64,000 bases of DNA from contig JAUIKY010000009.1 in assembly GCA_030430535.1 (NCBI GenBank), positions 1-64,000 of the forward strand, written 5' to 3'. The translations under genes and the position numbers were made by a program. A model generated the notes under the pieces. The model made no database searches and had not been told where the DNA came from. It saw nothing but the letters and a program-made list of their open reading frames with translations. Numbering within the stretch: the first letter of the stretch is position 1; every line of letters starts with the position of its first letter. Positions 40,851 to 49,414 of the stretch are shown here, one piece after another. This stretch comes from Bacteroidia bacterium. Lineage in GTDB: Bacteria; Bacteroidota; Bacteroidia; Flavobacteriales; Flavobacteriaceae.

Positions 40851-41498
40851 ATGTTACGCCATATAGTTTCAAACGAATTATTTACCATACTCATGGTTAT
40901 TGGGCTGGTACTCATTGCTGCAGCTAAGTTGGCGGCCCCAAAACGGTTTGATGACTTCGTTTTGGTTTTGGGCAACGACAAATACCTTAAAATTTACTCG
41001 CGCGAGCAAAAATTCTTCGATAAATTCGATGCCCTGCTCTTTACCAATTTGGTCATTTCGGTTTTGGTTTTTTGTTTCATTGCCCTCCGGCACACAAGGG
41101 AGCAGTACCAACTTTCAATGGATGATATGTTTAAATTATGGGTCGCCATTGCCGTTTTTATTTTGATCAAAGTACTTGCCGAGCGCCTTATTGGAAGCCT
41201 TTTTGAAATCGACAAATTGATTGACCAGTACATTTTTCATAAGATAAGTTTTAAAAACTACTTAGGGCTTATTTTAGTTCCCATAAACGCACTGCTTCTT
41301 TTTAGTTTTACCCCAAACGCTAACTTAATTTACGGCATTGTTATCTTATTGTTAATTCTAAATGTTGTAGGATTAATAAGTTCTTTTAAAGAGCATCAAA
41401 GTTTAATAAAACACAACATATTTTATTTTATTTTATATCTTTGCGCTCTCGAAATTGCGCCTTATGTAATTTTATATAAGGTGTTTATCGATAAATAA
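40851..41498 (+). CDS. DUF4271 membrane protein
   Basis: A 215-residue inner-membrane protein with about five or six hydrophobic helices (10-27, 58-80, 97-115, 140-158, 160-180, 190-210). Length, the LIDQYIFHKISFKNYLGLILVPIN block and the position directly before hemD (20-base gap) match the DUF4271 family of Bacteroidota. Function unknown; the constant link with hemD may point to haem synthesis or envelope work. No signal peptide beyond the first helix. Confidence 0.85.
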   Translation: MLRHIVSNELFTILMVIGLVLIAAAKLAAPKRFDDFVLVLGNDKYLKIYSREQKFFDKFDALLFTNLVISVLVFCFIALRHTREQYQLSMDDMFKLWVAIAVFILIKVLAERLIGSLFEIDKLIDQYIFHKISFKNYLGLILVPINALLLFSFTPNANLIYGIVILLLILNVVGLISSFKEHQSLIKHNIFYFILYLCALEIAPYVILYKVFIDK

Positions 41499-41518
41499 AA
41501 GAAAAACTGCCCGCGCTT

Positions 41519-42268
41519 ATGAAAGTGAAAACAATTTTAGTGTCTCAGCCAGAACCAAAAGTTGAGAATTCGCCATATTTCGATTTACAGGAAAAACAAC
41601 GCGTAAAAATTGATTTCAGACCATTTATCCACGTTGAAGGTGTACCCGCTAAAGAAGTTAGACAACAAAAGGTAGATTTAAGCAAATACACGGCGATTAT
41701 ACTTACCAGTAGAAACGCTGTTGATCATTTTTTTAGAGTTGCAAAAGAAATGCGCTTTAAGGTACCAGATACATTGAAGTACTTCTGCCAGTCTGAAGCT
41801 GTCGCCTACTACCTTCAAAAATATGTGGTATACAGAAAACGTAAAATTTATGTGGGCAAACGCACATTCGCCGAACTTTCGCCTTTAATTAAAAAATACA
41901 AAGACGAAAAGTTCCTTTTACCAAATACCGATAAAGTAAAGCCCGAAGTTCCCAATACTTTGGATGCGCTTGGTGTAGATTGGAAACAAGCCACTTTTTA
42001 CAAAACGGTGGTTAGTGATTTATCTGATTTGGAAAATGTGACTTACGATGTTTTGGTATTCTTCAGCCCTTCAGGAATTGAATCGTTGTTTCAAAACTTC
42101 CCAGATTTCAAACAAAATAACACCCGAATCGCCGTATTTGGAAACACTACCATAAAAGCCGTTGAAGAAAAGGGATTGCGTGTAGACATTGCCGCACCAA
42201 CACCCGAAACCCCTTCTATGACCATGGCTTTGGAAAAATACATTGAAAAGGTTAACAAAGGAAAATAA
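41519..42268 (+). CDS. hemD: Uroporphyrinogen-III synthase
   Basis: Closes hydroxymethylbilane to uroporphyrinogen III, the branch point of haem and sirohaem. 249 residues; typical weakly conserved HemD: KTILVSQPEP at the start, AIILTSRNAVDHFF near 60-73, FYKTVVSDL near 160 and VFFSPSGIESLF near 180-191, IAVFGNTTIKAVEEKGL near 205-221. The usual catalytic-site serine/tyrosine pattern cannot be judged by eye. It is the second gene of the DUF4271-hemD pair. An imperfect hairpin follows the stop. Confidence 0.88.
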   Translation: MKVKTILVSQPEPKVENSPYFDLQEKQRVKIDFRPFIHVEGVPAKEVRQQKVDLSKYTAIILTSRNAVDHFFRVAKEMRFKVPDTLKYFCQSEAVAYYLQKYVVYRKRKIYVGKRTFAELSPLIKKYKDEKFLLPNTDKVKPEVPNTLDALGVDWKQATFYKTVVSDLSDLENVTYDVLVFFSPSGIESLFQNFPDFKQNNTRIAVFGNTTIKAVEEKGLRVDIAAPTPETPSMTMALEKYIEKVNKGK

Positions 42269-42284
42269 ACCTTAATAATCATAT

Positions 42285-42324
42285 AAAAAAGAGGGTTGAC
42301 TTTAACTTTAGTCATCCCTTTTTT
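42285..42324. terminator. Imperfect terminator between hemD and pckA
   Basis: AAAAAAGAGGGTTGACT (42285-42301) pairs with AGTCATCCCTTTTTT (42310-42324) with a bulge; T-rich on one side, A-rich on the other, so it can serve both convergent genes. Confidence 0.6.
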
Positions 42325-42361
42325 ATTTGGCGCATATATATTACGCCCTTTTCTTTCCTGC

Positions 42362-43978
42362 TTAAAACGCATAGCGCTGTGGACCGCCACGCCGGATTTC
42401 CTCACTACAGTGGGCTTCAAATTTTTTAAAATTGTTCCTAAAGGCATTGGTTAATTTGAATGCGGTTGTATAATAAGCTTCATCATCGTTCCAAGTGGCT
42501 CTCGGGCTCAACACACTGGTTGGTACACCCGGACAACTTCGAGGCTGGGCTACTCCAAACACCGAATGGATGTGGTAATCGTCGTAATTATAAAGTCCTA
42601 AATCGCCATTTAAAACGGCGTTTATCATCGCTCGGGTGTATTTGAGTTCCATACGTTTACCTATACCATAAGGCCCGCCAGTCCAACCGGTATTGACCAA
42701 CCAAACATTTACACCAGCATCAATCATTTTTTTGCTCAACATTTCGGCATATTTCGAGGGGTGCAAAGGCATAAAAGGCGCACCAAAACAGGCCGAAAAT
42801 GACGGCACTGGTTCCACTACACCAGCCTCGGTTCCAGCTACTTTTGCCGTATAGCCCGAAATAAAATGATAGGCTGCCTGGCTAGGTGTTAATTTTGAAA
42901 TGGGCGGAATAACTCCAAAAGCATCAGCTGTTAAGAAAAATATATTCTTCGGGTTTTTCCCTATGGAAGGAATCTTAATATTTTCAATATGGTGGATGGG
43001 GTAACTTACTCTCGTGTTTTGGGTGATGGACGTATCTGCAAAATCTACATGGCCATCTTTATCCAAAATCACGTTTTCAAGAATAGCCCCTTTTTTTATG
43101 GCATCATAAATTTCGGGCTCGTTATCTCTCGAGAGATTGATGACTTTGGCATAACATCCGCCTTCAAAATTGAATACCGAATTTTCGGAAGTCCACCCGT
43201 GTTCGTCGTCACCAATCAAACTGCGGTTGGGGTCGGTTGAAAGTGTGGTTTTCCCCGTACCAGAAAGTCCGAAAAAAATAGCCGTGTCACCAGCCTTGCC
43301 TACATTGGCACTACAGTGCATGGGCAAAGTGTTTTTTTCTACCGGAAGAATAAAATTCAAGGCCGAAAAGATACCCTTTTTAATCTCTCCCGTGTAACCC
43401 GTTCCGCCAATAAGTGCAATTTTTTTGGTAAAATTCAGAATCGCAAAATTATGCTGACGTGTACCATCTTCATCTGGATTGGCTCTGAAACCCGGCGCGT
43501 TTACCACCGTCCATTCCGGATCAAAACGCTTGATATCTTCTTCAACAGGGCGCAAAAACATATTGTAGGCAAAGAGATTGCTCCATGGGTATTCGTTAAT
43601 CACACGAATATTCATTTTATAATTTTCATCTGCGCAAGCATAACAGTCGCGTACAAAAATTTCTTTGTTCGATAAATAATCGGTTACTTTTCTGTAAAGC
43701 GCATCAAAAGCATCGCTATCAAACGGAATATTAATGTTTCCCCACCAAATTTTATTTTCGGTTATTTTATCTTTTACAATAAACCTGTCCTGTGGAGAAC
43801 GCCCCGTAAACTCGCCCGTATTCACGGCCAACGCCCCAGAGGAAGCCTCTACACCTTGCCCCTTTTCTATAGTGATTTTATGCAACTCTTCGGGCTGTAA
43901 TTGATATTTTACCGTTGCATTTTTAATACCGTACTCGTCTAATGAAACCGTTCGTTTTACCTGGGCTTTTTTTTCCAT
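42362..43978 (-). CDS. pckA: Phosphoenolpyruvate carboxykinase (ATP)
   Basis: Gluconeogenic enzyme, ATP + oxaloacetate to PEP + ADP + CO2 (reversible, in some anaerobes used for carbon fixation). 538 residues. P-loop/kinase-1a GLSGTGKTTLS near 236-246, metal site IGDDEHGW near 255-262, substrate-site TGRSPQDRFIV near 53-63. The start ATG at 43978 is followed by EKKAQVKRTVSLDEYGIKNA. Alone on its strand, convergent with hemD. It is unrelated in fold detail to the larger 1150-aa candidate at 21884. Confidence 0.97.
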   Translation of the reverse strand: MEKKAQVKRTVSLDEYGIKNATVKYQLQPEELHKITIEKGQGVEASSGALAVNTGEFTGRSPQDRFIVKDKITENKIWWGNINIPFDSDAFDALYRKVTDYLSNKEIFVRDCYACADENYKMNIRVINEYPWSNLFAYNMFLRPVEEDIKRFDPEWTVVNAPGFRANPDEDGTRQHNFAILNFTKKIALIGGTGYTGEIKKGIFSALNFILPVEKNTLPMHCSANVGKAGDTAIFFGLSGTGKTTLSTDPNRSLIGDDEHGWTSENSVFNFEGGCYAKVINLSRDNEPEIYDAIKKGAILENVILDKDGHVDFADTSITQNTRVSYPIHHIENIKIPSIGKNPKNIFFLTADAFGVIPPISKLTPSQAAYHFISGYTAKVAGTEAGVVEPVPSFSACFGAPFMPLHPSKYAEMLSKKMIDAGVNVWLVNTGWTGGPYGIGKRMELKYTRAMINAVLNGDLGLYNYDDYHIHSVFGVAQPRSCPGVPTSVLSPRATWNDDEAYYTTAFKLTNAFRNNFKKFEAHCSEEIRRGGPQRYAF

Positions 43979-44036
43979 AGTATTGCAGATTATTTTCCGT
44001 TAAGTTAATTATAATGTTTCTAATTATTGATATCTA

Positions 44037-44432
44037 TTAGCTATTTTCGGGTTTCATCTTAATGAAGTTAACCAGCAAAACTACCCAAGCCGATATTAAA
44101 AGGAGTCCACCAATAGGCGTAACAAAACCAATGGTTTTAAAGTTGAAAGTTGTTAGAACGTTGGTTGACAGTAAATAAATAGATCCTGAAAACAAAACAA
44201 TGCCTAGAACCACCAAGTAAGTCAGTATTTTTTTAGCTTTTTCTGATATATTCGGAATGACCCCTAAAAACAGTAAAAACAAGGCATGGTACATTTGGTA
44301 CCTAACGCCGATTTCAAAACTGTTTTGCGATTCAACAGAAATCATTTCCTTTAATGCATGGGCACCAAAAGCACCAAAAATGATACTCAAGGCACCTAAA
44401 ACAGAAGCTGTAATTAAAACTCTTTTATTCAT
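44037..44432 (-). CDS. DUF423 (YgdD-like) membrane protein
   Basis: A 131-residue inner-membrane protein with four helices (7-27, 45-65, 71-91, 100-120). The block SIIFGAFGAHALKEMI near 16-31 is the DUF423 signature. Function unknown. The gap to pckA (43979-44036) and to the divergent saccharopine-dehydrogenase-like gene upstream are short; no regulatory motif seen. Confidence 0.85.
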   Translation of the reverse strand: MNKRVLITASVLGALSIIFGAFGAHALKEMISVESQNSFEIGVRYQMYHALFLLFLGVIPNISEKAKKILTYLVVLGIVLFSGSIYLLSTNVLTTFNFKTIGFVTPIGGLLLISAWVVLLVNFIKMKPENS

Positions 44433-44542
44433 TATTATAAATAATTCTCAACAATTCCTTTTATTGACTATTAATTTCGTAAAAATAAATATTATTTTAG
44501 CACTTAACTAAAATAAATTGAATTTTATTAAAGCGTTTGGCT

Positions 44543-45907
44543 ATGCGACAAGTTTTGGTAATTGGTTCGGGAAAATCGACTTCATATTTATTAAAATACT
44601 TATTGGATAAATCGGAAGAGGAGCAACTTCTTGTTACGGTTGCCGATTTAAACGTTAAGCACGCCCAATCCCTTGTTGCCCAGCATAACCGTGCCAAAAC
44701 GATGGTTTTGGATGTTTTTAATGAAACCGACAGAACAAAAGCTATAAAACAGGCAGACATTGTTATTTCGATGCTTCCGGCGCAATTCCATATTGAAGTA
44801 GCCAAAGACTGCATCCGTTTTGAGAAAAATATGGTCACCGCATCATACATCAGCCCCGAAATGCAAGCTTTGGATGATGAAGCCAAAAATAAAGGTCTCG
44901 TTTTTATGAACGAAATTGGCGTAGATCCGGGCATTGACCACATGAGTGCCATGCAGGTTATTGACCGCATTCGAAATAAAGGCGGAAAAATGATTTTATT
45001 TGAATCGTTTACTGGCGGGCTGATTGCTCCCGAAAGCGACAACAACCTCTGGAACTACAAATTCACCTGGAATCCCAGAAACGTTGTTATTGCGGGGCAA
45101 GGCGGGGTTGCCAAATTTTTACAGGAAGGCACCTATAAATATATTCCGTACCACCGATTGTTCCGCCGCACCGAGTTTTTGGACGTTGAAGGCTTTGGCC
45201 GATTTGAAGCCTACGCTAACCGCGATTCCTTAAAATACCAAACGGTTTACGGACTGGAAAACGTAAAAACTTTGTATCGTGGCACCATGCGCCGTGTGGG
45301 CTTTAGCCGGGCCTGGAACATTTTTGTGGCCTTGGGCATGACTTACGACAGCTACACCATTGAAGACAGTGAGCACATGAGTTATCGAGATTTTGTGAAT
45401 GCCTTTTTGCCCTACAGTCCTTCCGATTCTGTGGAACTGAAACTACGCCATCAATTAAAAATAGAACAAGACGATGTGGTTTGGGACAAACTGTTGGAAC
45501 TCGACATCTTCAACCCCAACAAACGGGTGGACTTGAAAAATGCCACCCCAGCACAAATCCTTCAAAAAATATTGGAAGAAAAATGGACACTTCTGCCAAA
45601 CGACAAAGACATGATTGTAATGTACCATAAATTTGGCTATGAATTGAATGGCAAAAATCACCAAATAGATGCCAACATGGTCGTTCTGGGCGAAAACCAA
45701 ACCTACACCGCCATGGCCAAAACTGTTGGATTGCCCGTTGCTATGGCCACCATCGCAATTTTGAACGGCAAAATAAAATTACCCGGCGTACAACGCCCCA
45801 TCAACAAAGAAGTTTACCAGCCTATTTTGGCAGAACTGCAAAACCACGGAATTGCTTTTAATGAAAAAGAAGTGCCTTATTTTGGGTATAATCCGTTGCA
45901 TCAATAA
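44543..45907 (+). CDS. Saccharopine dehydrogenase family protein
   Basis: A 454-residue NAD(P)-dependent enzyme. RQVLVIGSGKSTSYLLKYLL at the start is the Rossmann loop; VISMLPAQFHIEVAKDCIRF, GVDPGIDHMSAMQVID and ESFTGGLIAPES are typical of the LYS9-like reductase family. Members act in lysine metabolism (saccharopine or carboxynorspermidine-like compounds); the true substrate in Bacteroidota is not settled. The ATG at about 44543 is preferred to an in-frame TTG two codons earlier because the family starts with this Rossmann strand. The Lrp-type regulator 82 bases downstream on the same strand is a likely partner in amino-acid control. Confidence 0.8.
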   Translation: MRQVLVIGSGKSTSYLLKYLLDKSEEEQLLVTVADLNVKHAQSLVAQHNRAKTMVLDVFNETDRTKAIKQADIVISMLPAQFHIEVAKDCIRFEKNMVTASYISPEMQALDDEAKNKGLVFMNEIGVDPGIDHMSAMQVIDRIRNKGGKMILFESFTGGLIAPESDNNLWNYKFTWNPRNVVIAGQGGVAKFLQEGTYKYIPYHRLFRRTEFLDVEGFGRFEAYANRDSLKYQTVYGLENVKTLYRGTMRRVGFSRAWNIFVALGMTYDSYTIEDSEHMSYRDFVNAFLPYSPSDSVELKLRHQLKIEQDDVVWDKLLELDIFNPNKRVDLKNATPAQILQKILEEKWTLLPNDKDMIVMYHKFGYELNGKNHQIDANMVVLGENQTYTAMAKTVGLPVAMATIAILNGKIKLPGVQRPINKEVYQPILAELQNHGIAFNEKEVPYFGYNPLHQ

Positions 45908-45989
45908 TTACATTACCATAAGGTTTGAGATACGCATTTCAAATTAAAACCAAATCACTATTTTTATGTTTTAGATTGAAAGAACAACC

Positions 45990-46460
45990 ATGGCAAATAA
46001 GCAAAAAACCATTACCATTGATGGTATCGACAAAAAAATACTCCGCGCCCTAATGCAAGATGCCCGAACCCCTATTTTGGAAATTGCCCGCAATGTGGGC
46101 ATATCGGGAGCGGCCATTCACCAACGCTTACGGAAACTGGAAAAGGCGAAACTCATTTCGGGGTCTAAATTTATTATCAACCCCGAAGTTTTGGGGTATT
46201 CCACCATGGCTTTCATAGGCATTTATCTAGACAAAACGGCCATTACCACCGATGTAGTCCGTGCCCTAAAACGCATTCCCGAAGTTTTGGAATGCCACTA
46301 CACCACGGGGCATTACAGCTTATTTATAAAGCTGCTCAGTTTAAACAACACGCATTTGATGCATTTGCTGCACGAAAAAATTCAAAATATTTCTGGAGTG
46401 CAACGCACCGAATCACTTATTTCTTTGAATCAAGTGATTGATAGGCAGGTACATATTTAA
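45990..46460 (+). CDS. Lrp/AsnC-family regulator
   Basis: A 156-residue feast/famine regulator. Winged helix at the N-terminus (DKKILRALMQDARTPILEIARNVGISGAAIHQRLRKLEKA) and a RAM ligand-binding domain from about 72 on (FIGIYLDKTAITTDVVRALKRIPEVLECHYTTGHYS). It follows the saccharopine-dehydrogenase-like gene, so amino-acid sensing and control of that gene are likely, unproved. A TATTTTTA box near 45958 may be its promoter, in weak form. The convergent region after it is filled with repeats. Confidence 0.88.
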   Translation: MANKQKTITIDGIDKKILRALMQDARTPILEIARNVGISGAAIHQRLRKLEKAKLISGSKFIINPEVLGYSTMAFIGIYLDKTAITTDVVRALKRIPEVLECHYTTGHYSLFIKLLSLNNTHLMHLLHEKIQNISGVQRTESLISLNQVIDRQVHI

Positions 46461-46529
46461 CGTAACAGGGCAAACTCGATATTTAAACAACAAAATACCA
46501 GGCTTGTATCAGCTTTTTAAACGAAAATT

Positions 46530-46634
46530 GTCATTCCGAACCTTTCGGCTTCGCTCAAGACAGGCTTAGTACGAGAAGGAATCTCATAATTATGGGATTT
46601 CTCGTCGGTCGTCCCTCCCTCTGTCGAAATGACA
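46530..46634. repeat. 105-bp folded repeat with a long inner hairpin
   Basis: TGTCATTCCGA (46530-46540) and TCGAAATGACA (46624-46634) are near-perfect inverted ends. Inside, GAGAAGGAATCTCAT pairs with ATGGGATTTCTC around AATT. This is another copy of the CATTTCGA-type dispersed repeat. It lies in the 313-base gap between Lrp and glyS, both convergent; the rest of this gap holds the terminator at 46680 and the element at 46721. Confidence 0.65.
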
Positions 46635-46679
46635 AAGTCCTATTGAATCGCAAGGTTTAAACCCTCATTTAAAAACAGA

Positions 46680-46709
46680 AAACCCGAGCGTTGCTACTCG
46701 GGTTTGTTT
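46680..46709. terminator. Terminator between Lrp and glyS
   Basis: AAACCCGAG (46680-46688) and CTCGGGTTT (46697-46705) with an 8-base loop, T-rich on both flanks. Confidence 0.75.
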
Positions 46710-46720
46710 TATTTATGAGA

Positions 46721-46764
46721 TGCTGAATCAAGGCTTCGACTGCGCTCAGCCGGACAGTTCAGCA
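46721..46764. repeat. REP-like element near the glyS stop
   Basis: TGCTGAA (46721-46727) and TTCAGCA (46758-46764) are inverted around CTTCGACTGCGCTCAG, the same core as the repeat at 9881. It is followed by TGACGA and runs to within 10 bases of the glyS stop codon. Confidence 0.6.
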
Positions 46765-46773
46765 TGACGATGA

Positions 46774-48318
46774 TTACTTCATCTTCAACAACCAGTTACG
46801 CACATCCACTTCTTTTTTGATGATGTCGCGTAAATCGTCAATCTTTACACGTTGCTGTTCCATGGTATCCCTGTGGCGGATGGTCACACTATTATCTTCC
46901 AAAGTATCGTGGTCCACAGTGATACAAAACGGTGTCCCGTTGGCATCTTGCCTTCTATAACGTCTTCCAACGGCATCTTTTTCATCGTAAATAATGTTGA
47001 AATCCCATTTCAGTTCTTCCACAATTTGTCGTGCTACTTCCGGCAACCCGTCCTTTTTAACCAATGGCAAAACGGCGGCTTTTACTGGCGCCAATACACT
47101 TGGTAATTTTAAAACCGTTCTGGTAGTACCATTTTCCAATTCTTCTTCTTGTAACGAATTCGAAAATACCGCCAAGAACATTCTATCTAAACCAATAGAC
47201 GTTTCCAATACGTACGGTACATAGCTTTTATTTTCCTCAGGATCGAAATATTGTAATTTTTTCCCGGAGTATTTTTCATGCTGGCTTAAATCGAAATCGG
47301 TACGCGAATGGATACCTTCCAATTCTTTAAATCCGAATGGAAATTTGAACTCGATATCGGCAGCGGCATCAGCATAATGTGCTAATTTTTCGTGGTCGTG
47401 GAATCGGTAATTATCTTCACCCATACCCAAACTCAAGTGCCATTTTAATCGGGTTTCCTTCCAATGCTCATACCATTCTTGCTGCGTACCTGGCTTGATA
47501 AAAAATTGCATTTCCATCTGTTCGAACTCACGCATACGGAAAATAAACTGGCGCGCTACAATCTCGTTTCTAAAGGCTTTTCCGGTTTGTGCAATACCAA
47601 ACGGAATCTTCAATCGGCTGGTTTTTTGAACGTTCAAAAAGTTGACAAAAATACCCTGTGCGGTTTCTGGGCGCAGGTATAAATCCATGGCATTTTCTGC
47701 GGAAGCCCCCAATTTGGTACCGAACATTAAATTGAACTGTTTCACATCGGTCCAGTTTTTACTTCCCGTTAGTGGGTCGGCAATTTCCAACTCTTCAATA
47801 AGCGCTTTTACATCGGCCAAATCTTCGTTTTCCAACGATTTTGCCATCCGCGAAAGCGTGGTATTTATTTTTTCCTGATAGCCCAACACCCGTTGGTTCG
47901 TGCTAACAAATTCTTCTTTATTAAAAGCATCACCAAAACGCTTTTCGGCCTTAGCCACTTCCTTGTCGATTTTGGCTTCAATTTTAGCACAATAATCTTC
48001 AATAAGCACATCGGCACGGTAGCGCTTTTTGGAATCTTTATTATCAATTAACGGATCGTTAAAAGCATCAACGTGGCCAGACGCCTTCCAAGTGGTGGGA
48101 TGCATAAAAATAGCGGCGTCAATACCCACTATATTTTCATTCATCTGCACCATGGCGCGCCACCAGTAATCGCGGATGTTCTTTTTTAATTCTGCACCGT
48201 TTTGTGCGTAGTCGTAAACTGCACTCAATCCATCATAGATTTCACTACTCTGGAACACGTAACCATACTCTTTTGCGTGAGAGATTACCTTTTTAAATTG
48301 ATCGTCTTGATTTGCCAT
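46774..48318 (-). CDS. glyS: Glycine--tRNA ligase (alpha2 type)
   Basis: Charges tRNA-Gly; the homodimeric class II form, 514 residues. FQSSEIYDGLSAVYDYAQNG near the start, motif 2 FRNEIVARQFIFRMREFEQMEMQFF and motif 3 SIGLDRMFLAVFSN are present, with a C-terminal anticodon-binding domain (about 420-514). Start ATG 48318 (MANQDDQFKKVISHAKEYG) matches the usual family start. A -7 box occurs only six bases upstream, so the transcript may be nearly leaderless. Confidence 0.96.
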   Translation of the reverse strand: MANQDDQFKKVISHAKEYGYVFQSSEIYDGLSAVYDYAQNGAELKKNIRDYWWRAMVQMNENIVGIDAAIFMHPTTWKASGHVDAFNDPLIDNKDSKKRYRADVLIEDYCAKIEAKIDKEVAKAEKRFGDAFNKEEFVSTNQRVLGYQEKINTTLSRMAKSLENEDLADVKALIEELEIADPLTGSKNWTDVKQFNLMFGTKLGASAENAMDLYLRPETAQGIFVNFLNVQKTSRLKIPFGIAQTGKAFRNEIVARQFIFRMREFEQMEMQFFIKPGTQQEWYEHWKETRLKWHLSLGMGEDNYRFHDHEKLAHYADAAADIEFKFPFGFKELEGIHSRTDFDLSQHEKYSGKKLQYFDPEENKSYVPYVLETSIGLDRMFLAVFSNSLQEEELENGTTRTVLKLPSVLAPVKAAVLPLVKKDGLPEVARQIVEELKWDFNIIYDEKDAVGRRYRRQDANGTPFCITVDHDTLEDNSVTIRHRDTMEQQRVKIDDLRDIIKKEVDVRNWLLKMK

Positions 48319-48323
48319 AGCTG

Positions 48324-48331
48324 CAAAAATA
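48324..48331 (-). promoter_or_regulatory. -7 box very close to the glyS start
   Basis: Minus-strand TATTTTTG fits TAnnTTTG and ends only 5 bases before the ATG. Either glyS is leaderless or the match is by chance. The rest of the gap to comF (48332-48542) has a CCACGAATGCACGAAT string that recurs in flavobacterial intergenic DNA. Confidence 0.35.
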
Positions 48332-48542
48332 ATAAACCGCTTTAAACTAATGCATTTTTAATGAAAAATTAGTGGAGGATTATTTTAGCCACGAATGCAC
48401 GAATGTTATTGCACATCTATCTATTGTTTTTATATGTTATCCAAAAACAAATATTATGCAATCAAATAATTTTCAGTAAATTAAAGCACTAAAACAAACG
48501 TGGATTCATGGCCAATTTTAGATTTATCCAACGTCATTGCAC

Positions 48543-49220
48543 ATGCTAAACCCCATCATCAATTTATTCTTTCCGAAGGTATGTGTGGCGTGCCATAATT
48601 TATTGGGCGATAACGAACATACCATTTGTATGGATTGCCGACACGATTTGCCCGTAACCAACTTTCATTTTGATGATAGTGATGTGGTTAAAAAAGTATT
48701 GTACGGTCGTGCGAAAATTGAAAATGGCACGGCATTATTTCGGTTTGAAAAGAAAGGAAAAGTGCAACAGCTTATCCATAATTTAAAATACCGCGGCCAT
48801 GAAAACATTGGTCATTTTCTGGGAAATTGGCTGGGCGGCGAGCTAAAAACCATTGAAGCCTACCAACAGATTGATGCCGTTATCCCCGTACCCATGCACC
48901 CTAAAAAACAAAAAAAGCGGGGCTACAATCAAGTGACCAAATTTGGACAACAAATTGCCGAAGCACTCAACGCCGAATTTAAAGACGATGTTTTGGTAAA
49001 AATTACCAACACCCAATCGCAAACCATAAAAAGCCGTTTTTCGCGGTGGGACAGTAGTAACGAGCTATTTGCTATTAATAATCCCAACAGCATAAAAGGC
49101 ATGCACATTCTTTTGGTTGACGACCTCATCACTACCGGGGCAACGCTTGAAGCCTGCATTAACGTTTTAAACCAAGCCAAAAACGTAAAAATTAGTGTTG
49201 CCACCATGGCAATAGCGTAA
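48543..49220 (+). CDS. ComF-family phosphoribosyltransferase-like protein
   Basis: A 225-residue protein: a zinc-ribbon head with two CxxC pairs (CVACHNLLG and CMDCRHDL, residues about 15-37) and a type I phosphoribosyltransferase core with ILLVDDLITTGATLEAC near 190-206. ComF homologues take part in DNA uptake in competent bacteria, or in nucleotide salvage. ATG at 48543 preferred over TTG at 48537. No competence gene is adjacent. Glycine tRNA ligase is divergent upstream. Confidence 0.85.
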   Translation: MLNPIINLFFPKVCVACHNLLGDNEHTICMDCRHDLPVTNFHFDDSDVVKKVLYGRAKIENGTALFRFEKKGKVQQLIHNLKYRGHENIGHFLGNWLGGELKTIEAYQQIDAVIPVPMHPKKQKKRGYNQVTKFGQQIAEALNAEFKDDVLVKITNTQSQTIKSRFSRWDSSNELFAINNPNSIKGMHILLVDDLITTGATLEACINVLNQAKNVKISVATMAIA

Positions 49221-49386
49221 ACACTTAACCGTTATATTTTTAATTTTACGTAGGTTTCTTCAGTAATAACTGAAATCTTGTTCAAAAAATCGCAAAATTT
49301 TGTTTCATTTTAGTAACCGCTTCGCTAGTACATAAATTATTTTATTCTGTTTTTTTTTTGTGAATTTCAGAACAAAAAAATTCATG

Positions 49387-49394
49387 TACTTTTG
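49387..49394 (+). promoter_or_regulatory. -7 box of the Ig-like lipoprotein gene
   Basis: TACTTTTG fits TAnnTTTG, 20 bases before the ATG at 49415. Confidence 0.5.
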
Positions 49395-49414
49395 TTAAAA
49401 ATTTAAAATTGTTG

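Noticed and set aside
42362-43978. Candidate GTP-type PEPCK
   Set aside because: GLSGTGKTTLS and the length of 538 fit the ATP type.
46461-46773. CRISPR array
   Set aside because: Repeats are not regularly spaced direct repeats; they are inverted elements of different length.
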